From: Alphaproteobacteria bacterium
GTDB taxonomy: Bacteria > Pseudomonadota > Alphaproteobacteria > Micavibrionales > Micavibrionaceae
Direction of reading: 5' to 3'
NCBI GenBank assembly: GCA_030424975.1
Contig: JAUHVY010000001.1
Location: forward strand, 989,093-1,053,092
DNA: 64,000 nucleotides
The position numbers and the translations under genes were made by a program. Under the pieces are notes generated by a model. That model saw only the letters and a program-made list of their open reading frames with translations. It did no database searches and was not told the DNA's origin. This document shows positions 19,864 to 30,261 of this stretch, in pieces (position 1 is the first letter of the stretch; each line of letters begins with the position of its first letter).

Positions 19864-20481
19864 ATGAGTTTTGAATTACCCGAACTGCCATATGCATACG
19901 ACGCACTTGCGCCATATATGTCGGCAGAAACATTGGAATATCACCATGATAAACACCACAACGCCTATGTGACAAAGGGTAACGAAATCCTAAAGGGTTT
20001 ACCTGACATGGGCAGCACGTTGGAAGAAGTTGTTGTGAATGCACATAAGCAAAACAATGCCGGCCTGTTCAACAATGCGGGCCAACACTGGAACCACAAG
20101 CATTTCTGGAACTGGATGAAGCCAAACGGCGGCGGAGCACGCCCAGGAAACCTGGATGCAGCCATCACAGACAGCTTTGGTTCATATGATAAATTCCGCG
20201 AAGAATTTTTAAATGCTGGTGCAACGCAATTCGGATCAGGTTGGTGCTGGCTTGTCATCAACAAAGAAGGCCGTCTGGAAGTAACGAAAACACCAAATGG
20301 TGAAAACCCGTTGATTTTCGGTCAAACAGCTATCCTGGGCTGTGATGTTTGGGAACACAGCTATTACATAGATTACCGCAATGCCCGTCCGAAATATTTG
20401 GAAGCATTTGTCGATAACCTTGTGAACTGGGAATATGTAGCAGAGCTTTTTGAAAAAGGCCCACTTAAAATTGCCGCATAA
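19864..20481 (+). CDS. sodB: Superoxide dismutase (Fe/Mn family)
   Basis: MSFELPELPYAYDALAPYMSAETLEYHHDKHHNAYV and DVWEHSYYIDYRNARPKYLEAFVDNLVNWEYV. Confidence 0.96.
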   Translation: MSFELPELPYAYDALAPYMSAETLEYHHDKHHNAYVTKGNEILKGLPDMGSTLEEVVVNAHKQNNAGLFNNAGQHWNHKHFWNWMKPNGGGARPGNLDAAITDSFGSYDKFREEFLNAGATQFGSGWCWLVINKEGRLEVTKTPNGENPLIFGQTAILGCDVWEHSYYIDYRNARPKYLEAFVDNLVNWEYVAELFEKGPLKIAA

Positions 20482-20504
20482 CACATATGCATATTATAGA
20501 ATTA

Positions 20505-20540
20505 AAAAAGGGCTGCAGTTATTTGCGGCCCTTTATATTT
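20505..20540 (+). terminator. Rho-independent terminator downstream of sodB
   Basis: gggctgc (20510-20516) / gcggccc (20525-20531) with one G-U pair, then tttatattt. Confidence 0.65.
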
Positions 20541-20561
20541 CACTGTAACGTTTCAACGCCA

Positions 20562-21407
20562 TCACAGTTTAACACCACTATTATTAACAGGAACCTCAGT
20601 TTCTGCAGCTTTGATTTTAGCATCTTCCAGTGCCTGAACCGCCGCATCGATGGCTTGACTTGTATCTGGTTGGTTCGGATCAGATTTATCGTTAAACTGC
20701 CCTTTCAGGGTTTCCTGAGCCGCATTCATACGCTCAATCATACCTTCTTGTAATTTCTGCTGTATCAGGGCAGGAAGGCCTTCGCTTGCTTCCGCTGCAT
20801 CTGTTTCAAACTTTTCGATAAACTCACTCATATCAGATAATTTCTGAATACTCTCATGCAACTGACCAATAAACTCATCCTTACGCGCGGCAACTTGTTC
20901 GGGGGTATACCCCGCGTCTTCAAGTTGTTTGATCGTTTCAGGATCTTCGAGTTGCTCATCAAATTTTTCAGCTAAATATTCAGGCGTAATCGCTGAAAGG
21001 ATTTCTTGCAGCCATTCCATTTCCTGCGCCATCCGTGCACTTACATCACTGAACTTTACTTCACGTGTATCATAATCATCAACATCCTCGGCTTCCATCT
21101 TTGCGATAGTTTCCTGATGTTGTGCCTTCCACGCATCCATTGTCATTGTTTCGATCTGTGCCTGTGCCTCATTACGGGCGGATATCGCATCGGCAGTTGC
21201 TGCACCGGCGGGATTTTTATCGACATATTCTTGAAGAATATTTGCCTGAACATCAAAACCACGCTCGCGCAAATTGCTGATAGATTCCTCGGCTTTTTCA
21301 TCAAACGCATCTTCTTTTTTTCGCAAGCTGTGAAGCGTGCGAATAGCCGTCATAGTTTCATTATTAATTTCGGATAATGTCTTTGCGTCGATTTCATCTT
21401 CATTCAT
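20562..21407 (-). CDS. Hypothetical coiled-coil protein
   Basis: 281-aa Glu/Ala/Gln-rich ORF with no recognised domain. Confidence 0.6.
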   Translation of the reverse strand: MNEDEIDAKTLSEINNETMTAIRTLHSLRKKEDAFDEKAEESISNLRERGFDVQANILQEYVDKNPAGAATADAISARNEAQAQIETMTMDAWKAQHQETIAKMEAEDVDDYDTREVKFSDVSARMAQEMEWLQEILSAITPEYLAEKFDEQLEDPETIKQLEDAGYTPEQVAARKDEFIGQLHESIQKLSDMSEFIEKFETDAAEASEGLPALIQQKLQEGMIERMNAAQETLKGQFNDKSDPNQPDTSQAIDAAVQALEDAKIKAAETEVPVNNSGVKL

Positions 21408-21481
21408 ACCGTAACACCCTCATTATTTTTTTATGTATACTACGCGAAAATAATGATTTTATGCAACTTTTATTGAAAATG

Positions 21482-21865
21482 TCAGGCTGGTAAAAGGCCA
21501 CAAAGGACACGACGCCCCTCAGCCATAAGAACGTTATAGGTGCGGCATGCAGCCCCGGTGTCCATGACATCAACATTTACACCGCTTTGACGTAAGTGAA
21601 TGATGATTTCAGGGCTAAGAAACGCCATTTTTGCGCCACAGCCGAACAAGAACACATCATAGTCCTTGGCATATTTAATGATCTCAGAAAAATCATCTGC
21701 CTGAAGATCGGTGATTCCTTTATCACTCGCAGCATTCCATAAAATGACATCGTCAGGAATAACAACCACAGCATGCTCAAAAGACTCACCGCTGATTTTG
21801 AAGCGGCCGCCGCTATATGATTGAATGATTTTCTTGCCTTTTTTGACAAGAGGTGTGACATCCAT
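21482..21865 (-). CDS. Mth938-like (DUF498, NDUFAF3-like) domain protein
   Basis: VVVIPDDVILWNAASDKGITDLQADDFSEIIKYAKDYDVFLFGCGAKMAFLSPEIIIHLRQSGVNVDVMDTGAACRTYNVLMAEGRRV; next to secF. Confidence 0.85.
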   Translation of the reverse strand: MDVTPLVKKGKKIIQSYSGGRFKISGESFEHAVVVIPDDVILWNAASDKGITDLQADDFSEIIKYAKDYDVFLFGCGAKMAFLSPEIIIHLRQSGVNVDVMDTGAACRTYNVLMAEGRRVLCGLLPA

Positions 21866-21870
21866 AACGT

Positions 21871-22857
21871 CTATGCACCCTCTATCACTGCTGAGGCGTC
21901 ACCCTCATCTTTCTTGGAACTTCCATCCATCGCGCCGCGATTAATGTTCATGAATAACAAAATAGGTGATGCAACAAAGATCGACGAATACGTACCGATG
22001 ACAATACCAAAGATCAAAGCATAAACGAACCCGCGAATAACCTCACCACCGAACACATACAAGGCAACAAGCGCAAGTAATGTTGTCAGAGAGGTCATCA
22101 ATGTACGAGATAGTGTTTGATTAACAGAGAAGTTAAACAATTCAGGCAATGGCTTTTTCTTATATTTACGCAAATTCTCACGGATACGGTCAAATACAAC
22201 AACCGTATCGTTGATCGAATAACCCGCAATCATCAAGATCGCCGCAACCGTCGAAAGGTTAAATTCCATCTGCGTGAAGGCAAATAAGCCAATCGTTGCA
22301 ATCGCATCATGCGCCAAAGCAATAATCGCTGCGACGCCGAACTGCCACTCAAAACGGAACCAGATATAGAGCATAATGCCGCCCAAGGAGAATAAAATAG
22401 CATACAGTCCTTGCAGCTTTAATTCTTCACCGACCTGCGGGCCAACAAATTCTACGCGGCGGTAATCTACTTTTTGCCCTTCAAAGGCTTCGTTTAATGT
22501 TTCCTGCACTAATCCGATCGCAAATTGGTTCGGCGATTCATCACGGTTCCAGTCGGCAGGTGTTTTTTGCTCAGGCATACGGATCAAAAGATCGTCAGAT
22601 TGTCCAAACTCCTGAATAGAAATGGCACCCAGATCAAGGTCATTCAGCGCCATACGCAAAGCTTCGATATTCGGCTTTTCCGGGGTTTTAATCTCAATCA
22701 TCGTTCCGCCGGTAAAATCAATACCGAGGTTTAGGCCACGTTGCATAATCAGTCCAACAGAGAACAAAACTACACAAAGAGAGAATACATACGCCAGCTT
22801 TCGTAAACCGACGAAGTTAATATTTATATCTTCAGGAACAAAACGAATTCCGCGCAT
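21871..22857 (-). CDS. secF: Protein translocase subunit SecF
   Basis: GLNLGIDFTGGTMIEI and GYSINDTVVVFDRIRENLRKYKKKPLPELFNFSVNQTLSRTLMTSLTTLLAL. Confidence 0.97.
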   Translation of the reverse strand: MRGIRFVPEDININFVGLRKLAYVFSLCVVLFSVGLIMQRGLNLGIDFTGGTMIEIKTPEKPNIEALRMALNDLDLGAISIQEFGQSDDLLIRMPEQKTPADWNRDESPNQFAIGLVQETLNEAFEGQKVDYRRVEFVGPQVGEELKLQGLYAILFSLGGIMLYIWFRFEWQFGVAAIIALAHDAIATIGLFAFTQMEFNLSTVAAILMIAGYSINDTVVVFDRIRENLRKYKKKPLPELFNFSVNQTLSRTLMTSLTTLLALVALYVFGGEVIRGFVYALIFGIVIGTYSSIFVASPILLFMNINRGAMDGSSKKDEGDASAVIEGA

Positions 22858-22875
22858 TATAAAAATCCTTTTACT

Positions 22876-24420
22876 TTAAATCGGCAATGTTTTTGGACGT
22901 TTCGCATTCATCCAAAGCGCAACAATTAGACGTGTTACCAAAATGGCCGAGAATAATGAGGTTGCAATACCAAGCCCCAATGTAACCGCAAAGCCTTTGA
23001 TTGGCCCCGTACCGAAAGAGAACAAAATGATGGCTGCAATCATTGTAGTTAGGTTTGAGTCAATGATTGTCGACATTGCATGACCATACCCCGCATCTAC
23101 GGATGACATCGCAGAACGGCCTAAACCAAGCTCCTCTCGAATACGTTCGAAAATCAACACATTCGCATCAACAGCCATACCGACAGTCAAAACAATACCT
23201 GCAATGCCGGGCAAAGTCAGTGTAGCCTGAAGGCTTGATAATAATGCAAGCAGCAATGCAATGTTTACAATCAAAGCAATATTGGCAAATAAGCCGAATA
23301 AGCCGTAGCTAAGCAGCATAAAAACAAGAACAAAGGCAAGACCGATAATGCTTGCGATTTTACCCGCAGCGACTGAGTCAGCGCCAAGAGATGGCCCGAC
23401 TGTGCGTTCTTCAACAACCTTCAAATCTGTCGGCAGAGCACCTGCGCGTAGCAATAGCGCAAAGTCACCTGCCTCTTTTATATCAAAATCACCGGTGATA
23501 ATCCCCTGCCCGCCACAAATCGCATCATTAATACGTGGCGCACTGACGATTTCATTGTCAAGAACAATGGCGAATGGCTTGCCGACATTTTCACGCGTCA
23601 CATCACAGAATTTGCGCGCTCCGATCCCGTTCAAACGGAAGGACACTACGGGCTGGCCTGTTTGTGAACTCATGGTTGGCTGCGCATTATTGAGCATATC
23701 ACCAGTGATAACAGGCTCTCTGCGTACATCAATACTGCCACGACCATCCATAAACGGAAGGTTTAAATCATAAAGCCCCTTGCGCCCTTCTTTGGGAAGC
23801 AAGTGAAAACCCAAAGCCGCCGTTTTACCAACCAAATCCTTCACGTCACTCGATTCCGCACCGGGAACCTGGATTAAAACACGGTCATCGCCCTGACGTT
23901 GAATAACAGGCTCAGTTGTTCCTGTTTCATCGATACGGCGACGTACAACTTCAATAACTTGAGAAATAGTTTGATCTTTCACCTGCTTGATAAAGCTTTC
24001 ATCCATGGTCACGGTAATTGTTTTACCGTCCTCTGAAGTTTCAATATACAAACCGGTAGAGCTACGGCGAATGTAAGATTTTACTGCGGCTGCATCATCA
24101 GCATTTTCAAGATTAACAACGACATTACGACTGGTTGAGCTAACACCGTTATGATTGATTTTCTCATCCTTCATAAACTGGATGTAATCTTGCTTCAGGC
24201 CACCTGCACGCTTATCAAATACCTTCGTCATATCCGCTTGATACAACAAATGCGCACCGCCACGAAGATCGAGCCCCAAATTCACCGTTTTATGCGGTAA
24301 CCATGTGGTTTCAGGATCCTGGTTATGAAGCGCAGGAATAAAGTTAGGCGCGCTAAATGCAAAGCCATATAAGCATATGGCTAAAATGAAAAACTTTTTC
24401 CACGGAGAGATTTTAATCAT
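22876..24420 (-). CDS. secD: Protein translocase subunit SecD
   Basis: VNLGLDLRGGAHLLY and GMAVDANVLIFERIREELGLGRS. Confidence 0.97.
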   Translation of the reverse strand: MIKISPWKKFFILAICLYGFAFSAPNFIPALHNQDPETTWLPHKTVNLGLDLRGGAHLLYQADMTKVFDKRAGGLKQDYIQFMKDEKINHNGVSSTSRNVVVNLENADDAAAVKSYIRRSSTGLYIETSEDGKTITVTMDESFIKQVKDQTISQVIEVVRRRIDETGTTEPVIQRQGDDRVLIQVPGAESSDVKDLVGKTAALGFHLLPKEGRKGLYDLNLPFMDGRGSIDVRREPVITGDMLNNAQPTMSSQTGQPVVSFRLNGIGARKFCDVTRENVGKPFAIVLDNEIVSAPRINDAICGGQGIITGDFDIKEAGDFALLLRAGALPTDLKVVEERTVGPSLGADSVAAGKIASIIGLAFVLVFMLLSYGLFGLFANIALIVNIALLLALLSSLQATLTLPGIAGIVLTVGMAVDANVLIFERIREELGLGRSAMSSVDAGYGHAMSTIIDSNLTTMIAAIILFSFGTGPIKGFAVTLGLGIATSLFSAILVTRLIVALWMNAKRPKTLPI

Positions 24421-24459
24421 ACTGAAGCTACGGCCCTAAAACTTAGCGTACCGTTCCTT

Positions 24460-24867
24460 TTACTTTTTTGATTTTTTTTGTTTATCGCTGTCGTCTTTCG
24501 AATCATTCGCGGCAGGCTTGGCTTTCAAGTCAGTCTTTCCTTGGATCATTGAACGCAAAGCAGTGACTTTAACGCCGTTACCAAGGTCTACAAGAACCTC
24601 TTGATCATCGATGATTTTTTCAATTTTACCAACAAGGCCGCCGCCCGTTACAACGCGGTCGCCCTTTTTCAATTCATTCAGCATCTGGCTGTGTTCTTTG
24701 AAACGGCGCTGCTGTGGCAGAATAAGAAGCAAGTAAAACAATGCCACCAAGACGACCATAACCAACATATTTGATAAAAATGCATCCGTTGCAGACGGCG
24801 CACTTGCCAGGTCAATAACATCATTTGTGCTTTCGGAAACAGCAGCATACGCTCTGGAAATCAGCAT
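24460..24867 (-). CDS. yajC: Preprotein translocase subunit YajC
   Basis: Single TM then LPQQRRFKEHSQMLNELKKGDRVVTGGGLVGKIEKI; upstream of secD. Confidence 0.92.
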   Translation of the reverse strand: MLISRAYAAVSESTNDVIDLASAPSATDAFLSNMLVMVVLVALFYLLLILPQQRRFKEHSQMLNELKKGDRVVTGGGLVGKIEKIIDDQEVLVDLGNGVKVTALRSMIQGKTDLKAKPAANDSKDDSDKQKKSKK

Positions 24868-24983
24868 TCTTCGCTCCTCATATAATCATTAAGATTTCAT
24901 CTGATCTTCGCGACTATAAACATAATCAGAGCAAAGGCAAGGGCTGTTAATTACTGATTTAAAATAATTCACCGTAAAGGCCA

Positions 24984-26660
24984 CTAAACGCGCCCGCGAT
25001 ATTTGGTTGCACCGTATTTCCTTACCAATATAAAACACTTTCCTGCTATCAAAAGCATTAAAATACAGGCTATTGCTAAGCCACCGCTCAATCCCCAGTT
25101 CATCAAACCACGATCAATTATTGCGTCACTTTTATCTTCAGGCATATAAATAACATCCACGTCATCACCGCGCTTATATAGTGACGAAGAGGATCCGACA
25201 CTATCTCTAAAGCGATGCGTGGCATTTGACATATCCTTAAATTCTACGACTGCGTAATACGTATATCCACTACTGTCCGACGAACTGGAATAACGACTTT
25301 CGATATCAACAACTTCACCCTTAGCTTTCACACCATTGCGCACCATATCAATCATGCTTAAGCCGGAAAAATATGAGCCCGTGCCAAGCCCAGCAGAAAT
25401 CAGCAATAAGAAAACGCCCCAAATGCGCATATACCCCGTATGTTTGCGTATACGTATCTTCACTTCGTGCGGCTCCAGTAATCTGGCACTTTTGTAATTG
25501 CCGGACGATGAAGTAACGGTAATGCCGTTCTTTTTCAGATCAGCCAGCCCTTCATTCCATTCTTTTTTAGGGATTTTACGAACGAAGCGCATAATTTTAA
25601 ATCCGATATACCCTAAGAAGATTACAGGAATGACAAACGTCATGTAATTTAGTTCCTGCTGTAACGCTAAGCCGCCAATGAACAAACCCGGAAGCAAAAA
25701 CACAAGCCCAAATATAATAATAGCCATGGATGGAAGCTTTACTTTTTCAGGATTATTCGGATCAATCAAAATCCTCGTATAACTGCCCGGTACAGATGAA
25801 AGAAAGCTGTTACTACCATTTTTAGAGCTATGCTCTACAAGATCTCCTCGCGCATTTTTAAATTCATACACGGGATAATATATCTCATTCATGATACTGT
25901 GCTTTTCTTCCGTTTCTTTGACCTCCGATTTACGATTGTTAAAAAATACCCCGGCGGCAAAAAGTAACAGAAAAACGCCGCCAAATCCCCCAAAGGCAAG
26001 GCCAATGGCCATATAATGCCAAAAATCATCAATGATAAAAAATTTGTAGTTCTGCGGATCGTAATAAACCCCAATATTCGTACCGACTTCATACGATGGC
26101 GAATTACCATAGCTTATATTGTCTTTAACTTCTCTTGTAATCCCGCTGCTATCAACGAAGCGAAGGACGGCCTTATAGGTTGTACCACTATCACTATCGT
26201 AACTACTGTCATTACGAATTACGGTTGCTTGTGCAAAGTCACCGGTACTTTTTAATGTATAGTACTTATTGGCAGAGTATATACCAAAGCCAACAAAAAT
26301 TAGCGGCACTAAAGCAAACAAACCAATAAAGATTACACCACCAACGCCAAGGGGTTTACCCCCTGCTGCTTCGTTTTCTTTATCCTCTTCAATGCGCTGC
26401 GCGTGGCGTTCCTCAAGCTTACGACGCAATGCACTTTTCTGCGTATCATCCGTATCAACATTTACTTCTAAATTCGTAGCCTTAATACTACCTCCGGAAA
26501 CCTTGAGTGCCTTAATTCTGGCGCGGACAAGTTTTCCCTTCATACGCCAACGAACCTCATAGCCGACAATAAAGCCACCAATGGCAGTAAACAAAAACGC
26601 CATGAGAAACATGCCAAATTGGTTCCACCCCTGCATGGCATCAAATATCAGATCAAACAT
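24984..26660 (-). CDS. Membrane protein with repeated DUF3592-like units
   Basis: Three sequential units of the form aromatic-rich beta segment - (Y/I)DP or MPE - hydrophobic segment, in 558 aa. Confidence 0.65.
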   Translation of the reverse strand: MFDLIFDAMQGWNQFGMFLMAFLFTAIGGFIVGYEVRWRMKGKLVRARIKALKVSGGSIKATNLEVNVDTDDTQKSALRRKLEERHAQRIEEDKENEAAGGKPLGVGGVIFIGLFALVPLIFVGFGIYSANKYYTLKSTGDFAQATVIRNDSSYDSDSGTTYKAVLRFVDSSGITREVKDNISYGNSPSYEVGTNIGVYYDPQNYKFFIIDDFWHYMAIGLAFGGFGGVFLLLFAAGVFFNNRKSEVKETEEKHSIMNEIYYPVYEFKNARGDLVEHSSKNGSNSFLSSVPGSYTRILIDPNNPEKVKLPSMAIIIFGLVFLLPGLFIGGLALQQELNYMTFVIPVIFLGYIGFKIMRFVRKIPKKEWNEGLADLKKNGITVTSSSGNYKSARLLEPHEVKIRIRKHTGYMRIWGVFLLLISAGLGTGSYFSGLSMIDMVRNGVKAKGEVVDIESRYSSSSDSSGYTYYAVVEFKDMSNATHRFRDSVGSSSSLYKRGDDVDVIYMPEDKSDAIIDRGLMNWGLSGGLAIACILMLLIAGKCFILVRKYGATKYRGRV

Positions 26661-26681
26661 ATTATCCCCTACCGATAAAAA

Positions 26682-27740
26682 CTAATCCATATACTTAACA
26701 GGATTCATGGCCGCCGTACCGCGACGAATTTCAAAATGTAATTGCGGCGATGAAACCGCTCCTGTTGAGCCCACTTTACCTATGTTCTGCCCGCGCGAAA
26801 CGCGTTGCCCCTCTCTAACACCTATGGAATCCAAATGAGCATATGCTGTCATCCACTGCCCGTCATGACGCACCAAAACTAAATTCCCTGACCCTTTTAA
26901 GGCATTACCGGCATAAACAACAACGCCGTTTTCCGCCGCACTTACGCTTGTGCCACGCGCGGCCGCAATATTTATACCGTCATTATGCAGGCCGCTTTTT
27001 TTAGCGCCGTAATTTGAAATAACTTTGCCCTGGACCGGCTGTAAAAACTTGCTGGACGATCGCTTAATCGGTTTTGTCGTGACCTTCGAAACCTTAACTT
27101 CTTTTGGTTTTTCATAGGCTTGCGGCTTTGCCTTTGGCATTGGAACACCGTCTTTGATCTGCGTCGGCTGTGATGACGCCGTTGATTGTAATACCGGCTT
27201 CGAAGAAGGTGATATTGCAACCTCCCCGCCTTCGCTTTTCGGTGCTACCAATACTTCCTTATCAACCGAGGCCACTTTTACAGCAGGCGTATTTGTGGTT
27301 TGCGCCGAGGATACGGCAACTGCCTTTGCCTTATTAGACGCTGATGGCAGACGAAGCACCTGCCCTGTTCGTAAAACATATGGTGATTGCAAATCATTCA
27401 GACGTGCAACATCATTTGACGACACACTAAACATCCGTGAAACACCATACAACGTATCGCCAGTGCGCACCTTATATTCATTTGGCGGCGGCAGAATTAA
27501 TCGCTGCCCCTCATGCAAGCGGAATGGCGGCTGTAAACGGTTCACCACTGCAATATCGCGCATGGACAAACGATATCGTGACGATATGCTATATAGCGTA
27601 TCCCCGCGATGCACTGTATGCGCACCTGCACTTCCTGCACCGCTCGATTGCCCATAGACAACAATCGGCGCAGGCTCTCCCCCGCCGCATGATAGCAAAC
27701 CCAGTGTCATAAACAGTAAAAAGAAAGAACGAACGTCCAT
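26682..27740 (-). CDS. LysM/M23 peptidase domain protein (NlpD-like)
   Basis: Two LysM units (HRGDTLYSISSRYRLS...; RTGDTLYGVSRMFSVS...) and C-terminal M23 core VRHDGQWMTAYAHLDSIGVREGQRVSRGQNIGKVGSTGAVSSPQLHFEIRRG. Confidence 0.92.
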   Translation of the reverse strand: MDVRSFFLLFMTLGLLSCGGGEPAPIVVYGQSSGAGSAGAHTVHRGDTLYSISSRYRLSMRDIAVVNRLQPPFRLHEGQRLILPPPNEYKVRTGDTLYGVSRMFSVSSNDVARLNDLQSPYVLRTGQVLRLPSASNKAKAVAVSSAQTTNTPAVKVASVDKEVLVAPKSEGGEVAISPSSKPVLQSTASSQPTQIKDGVPMPKAKPQAYEKPKEVKVSKVTTKPIKRSSSKFLQPVQGKVISNYGAKKSGLHNDGINIAAARGTSVSAAENGVVVYAGNALKGSGNLVLVRHDGQWMTAYAHLDSIGVREGQRVSRGQNIGKVGSTGAVSSPQLHFEIRRGTAAMNPVKYMD

Positions 27741-27799
27741 AGTAACGCCATAATACACCGCAGACCGATAAAGGTCACCATGATTTTAATCTTTGATCT

Positions 27800-28480
27800 T
27801 TATCCCGCCATATCATGTGGCTGATCGGATATATCAGGCAGTAATGGTACAAAACGTACAGGCATCATATTTCGCACGGCGTATGCCTCTTCGCTTTCCT
27901 TACGATAAAGCTTCAGGTTTTGTGCGCCCGGCTCGCCGACGGGAATAATCATACAACCGCCGACCTCCAATTGATCCAGTAACGCCTGCGGCGGTTTTAC
28001 TCTTGCCGCTGCTGTGACGATGATTTTATGGAACGGTGCCTGATCAATGCCGTTAATCCGCGGCCACCCTTTCATGCCATCTGCAGCAATCGAAGTAATA
28101 TTACGGATATTCAACTCTTCAAAACGCTTCTCCGCGCGCTTCAATAAATTTTTATGACGCTCTATTGTGTATACGCGCCGTGCAAGCCGCGCCAATACAG
28201 CGGCTTGATAGCCGCATCCGGTGCCGATTTCCAAAACCTTGTCACGATCCGTTAATTGCAGACATTGTGTCATAAATGCCACGACATAAGGCTGGCTGAT
28301 GGTTTGACCAAGCCCGATCGGCAGGGCCATATCCTCCCATGCCTGATCCTGCGCCTGCGGTGGCACGAACGCATCACGCGGCACGCGCTCAATCGCGCTC
28401 AAGACATTCGTATCCGTAATCCCCTTATTACGAAGCTCCATAATCAGACGAATACGTTTATTGATCGATTGCGTGTTCAT
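27800..28480 (-). CDS. pcm: Protein-L-isoaspartate O-methyltransferase
   Basis: Motif VLEIGTGCGYQAAVLARLARRVYTIERHKNLLKRAEKRFEEL. Start trimmed to MNTQSINKR. Confidence 0.93.
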   Translation of the reverse strand: MNTQSINKRIRLIMELRNKGITDTNVLSAIERVPRDAFVPPQAQDQAWEDMALPIGLGQTISQPYVVAFMTQCLQLTDRDKVLEIGTGCGYQAAVLARLARRVYTIERHKNLLKRAEKRFEELNIRNITSIAADGMKGWPRINGIDQAPFHKIIVTAAARVKPPQALLDQLEVGGCMIIPVGEPGAQNLKLYRKESEEAYAVRNMMPVRFVPLLPDISDQPHDMAG

Positions 28481-30254
28481 ACACACCTTTCAGGCTATAG
28501 AGTAAAGAAAAACCGATATTCGAAACACTAAAGATACCGTCCTTATCTTGTGCGTTAAAACTATAGATCATGATTTTGCCTTTGATATTTTCATTTTCAA
28601 AATCAAAACTTATCGGCCCGTCTATTTTATCGGTATCGCGATTATCGGAGATTAACGACACAATATTCTTTTCATAGACAATATCTTTAGCAAGGTAGAG
28701 CGATACCCCCCCATCCTTATCCAAATGAGCCGCGACTTCATAAGGCTTAGCATCAGCTCTGAAATAAGGCTTTTTAAGTTCATGGCTGTATGAATAAAGA
28801 TTTTCAATATAATAATCATACCCTGTAACCCTCATGACAGGGGGTGGGCTGCCATATAATGAGTAGTAGCCTTTATTTTGACGCTCACTCTGATAACTTG
28901 AAACATAGTCAAAGCCAAGCTGGTCTTTGGTAATGTCATAAACACTACAGGATGTATATTCCTCTCCGTTACCGCTTGTTCTTTTCAAATCAAACCATTG
29001 CTCAAGGATATATTCCCTGTCCGTGTAACATAAATACTCAAGGATAGAGCTAATGCTACGGCGGTCTTCAAAAGAGATATCTTTTGTTTTTTTAACGGCT
29101 TTACCGTCTTTCAATAATTCATTTTTCACCAAAAGCGCTTCGAGCCTCGCCTCCTGACTAACGGCAGACAGGTGTATACCGCCCCACGGCCCGATCGACC
29201 CAATCACGAATAAGAAACACAATGTCGCAGGCATGGCCTTGATTGGCATACGTGTTCTTAAATTACTGACTGCAACTAACAAAAACCAAAACGCAGAAAG
29301 CCCAAGCATATAACGTTGTTCGGTAATGCCATACGCACTCACACGCTCTGCTATTGCAAAGAAATGAAAGCCCACAGGAATTAGCATCGCGGGAAAGAAT
29401 ATTTTATGAAATAAGCGCAGTTGAAACGAGCTGCTTTCACGCAGCGGCCATGACACCAAATATGTAACAATGCCTGCGCCCACAAAACCTGTAATCAAAT
29501 AGGCCAAATACCCGTTCGGGATATCCTGCGTTATTATAATTTTCCCGAAATACGCATATAAAATCGCCAAATAGATAAAAATCATCGGCGCAGAAATCCA
29601 ATTCACAATGAATTTTAGCCCCGGCGGGTCATTGCAATCTTCAGCAGTAAAGTCAAAACGCTTGGGAACCCAGCTCAGCGCGTAAACAGGACCCAAAAAA
29701 AATCCTGCAAACGCCCAAACATCGCCGATAATTTCATCATTCTGATCAGTGTCGAATAGCACATGAATTGCCAACAACGCCGTAGTTATACCACCGGCAA
29801 ACATCAATAGCGCAATATATGAGATTAAAATGCCGAGCCACATTGTACGGTTGAACAACCAAACAGATGTATCATCACCACTTTTCAGATATGGAGCAAA
29901 CATCAGAAACAGTAACAAAGCAGGAATAACAAACATAAAGTTCATCGCCCAAACGCCACCGCTAAAGGCGCTGTAGGTTATCCATGCGAAGCCAACAGCA
30001 GCAATAATAATGTGTTTTACAAGGCTGCCATCCACACTCTCACGCATGAGGCGTACACCGCCAAACCACAGATAAGAGCAACTCAGTATAAAAAAGACAC
30101 GTGCGGTATATTCTTCATCAAAATCAAAAAGATCATGAATTTCGTTTAAAACGATACAAAACAACAGCAAAGCACAAACGACAGAAGCGGGAAAACGCTT
30201 CACCGTCTGCAATAGCTCCTCTATCGGAAGCAAGCGCTGAATGAATGTTGGCAC
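28458..30254 (-). CDS. DUF4153-like polytopic membrane protein (start GTG 30254 suggested; track starts at TTG 30284)
   Basis: About 11-12 hydrophobic helices followed by a soluble C-terminal domain. AAGGAT precedes GTG 30254, which avoids the serS overlap. Confidence 0.75.
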   Translation of the reverse strand: MPTFIQRLLPIEELLQTVKRFPASVVCALLLFCIVLNEIHDLFDFDEEYTARVFFILSCSYLWFGGVRLMRESVDGSLVKHIIIAAVGFAWITYSAFSGGVWAMNFMFVIPALLLFLMFAPYLKSGDDTSVWLFNRTMWLGILISYIALLMFAGGITTALLAIHVLFDTDQNDEIIGDVWAFAGFFLGPVYALSWVPKRFDFTAEDCNDPPGLKFIVNWISAPMIFIYLAILYAYFGKIIITQDIPNGYLAYLITGFVGAGIVTYLVSWPLRESSSFQLRLFHKIFFPAMLIPVGFHFFAIAERVSAYGITEQRYMLGLSAFWFLLVAVSNLRTRMPIKAMPATLCFLFVIGSIGPWGGIHLSAVSQEARLEALLVKNELLKDGKAVKKTKDISFEDRRSISSILEYLCYTDREYILEQWFDLKRTSGNGEEYTSCSVYDITKDQLGFDYVSSYQSERQNKGYYSLYGSPPPVMRVTGYDYYIENLYSYSHELKKPYFRADAKPYEVAAHLDKDGGVSLYLAKDIVYEKNIVSLISDNRDTDKIDGPISFDFENENIKGKIMIYSFNAQDKDGIFSVSNIGFSLLYSLKGVYEHAIDQ

Positions 30255-30261
30255 GCGGGCG

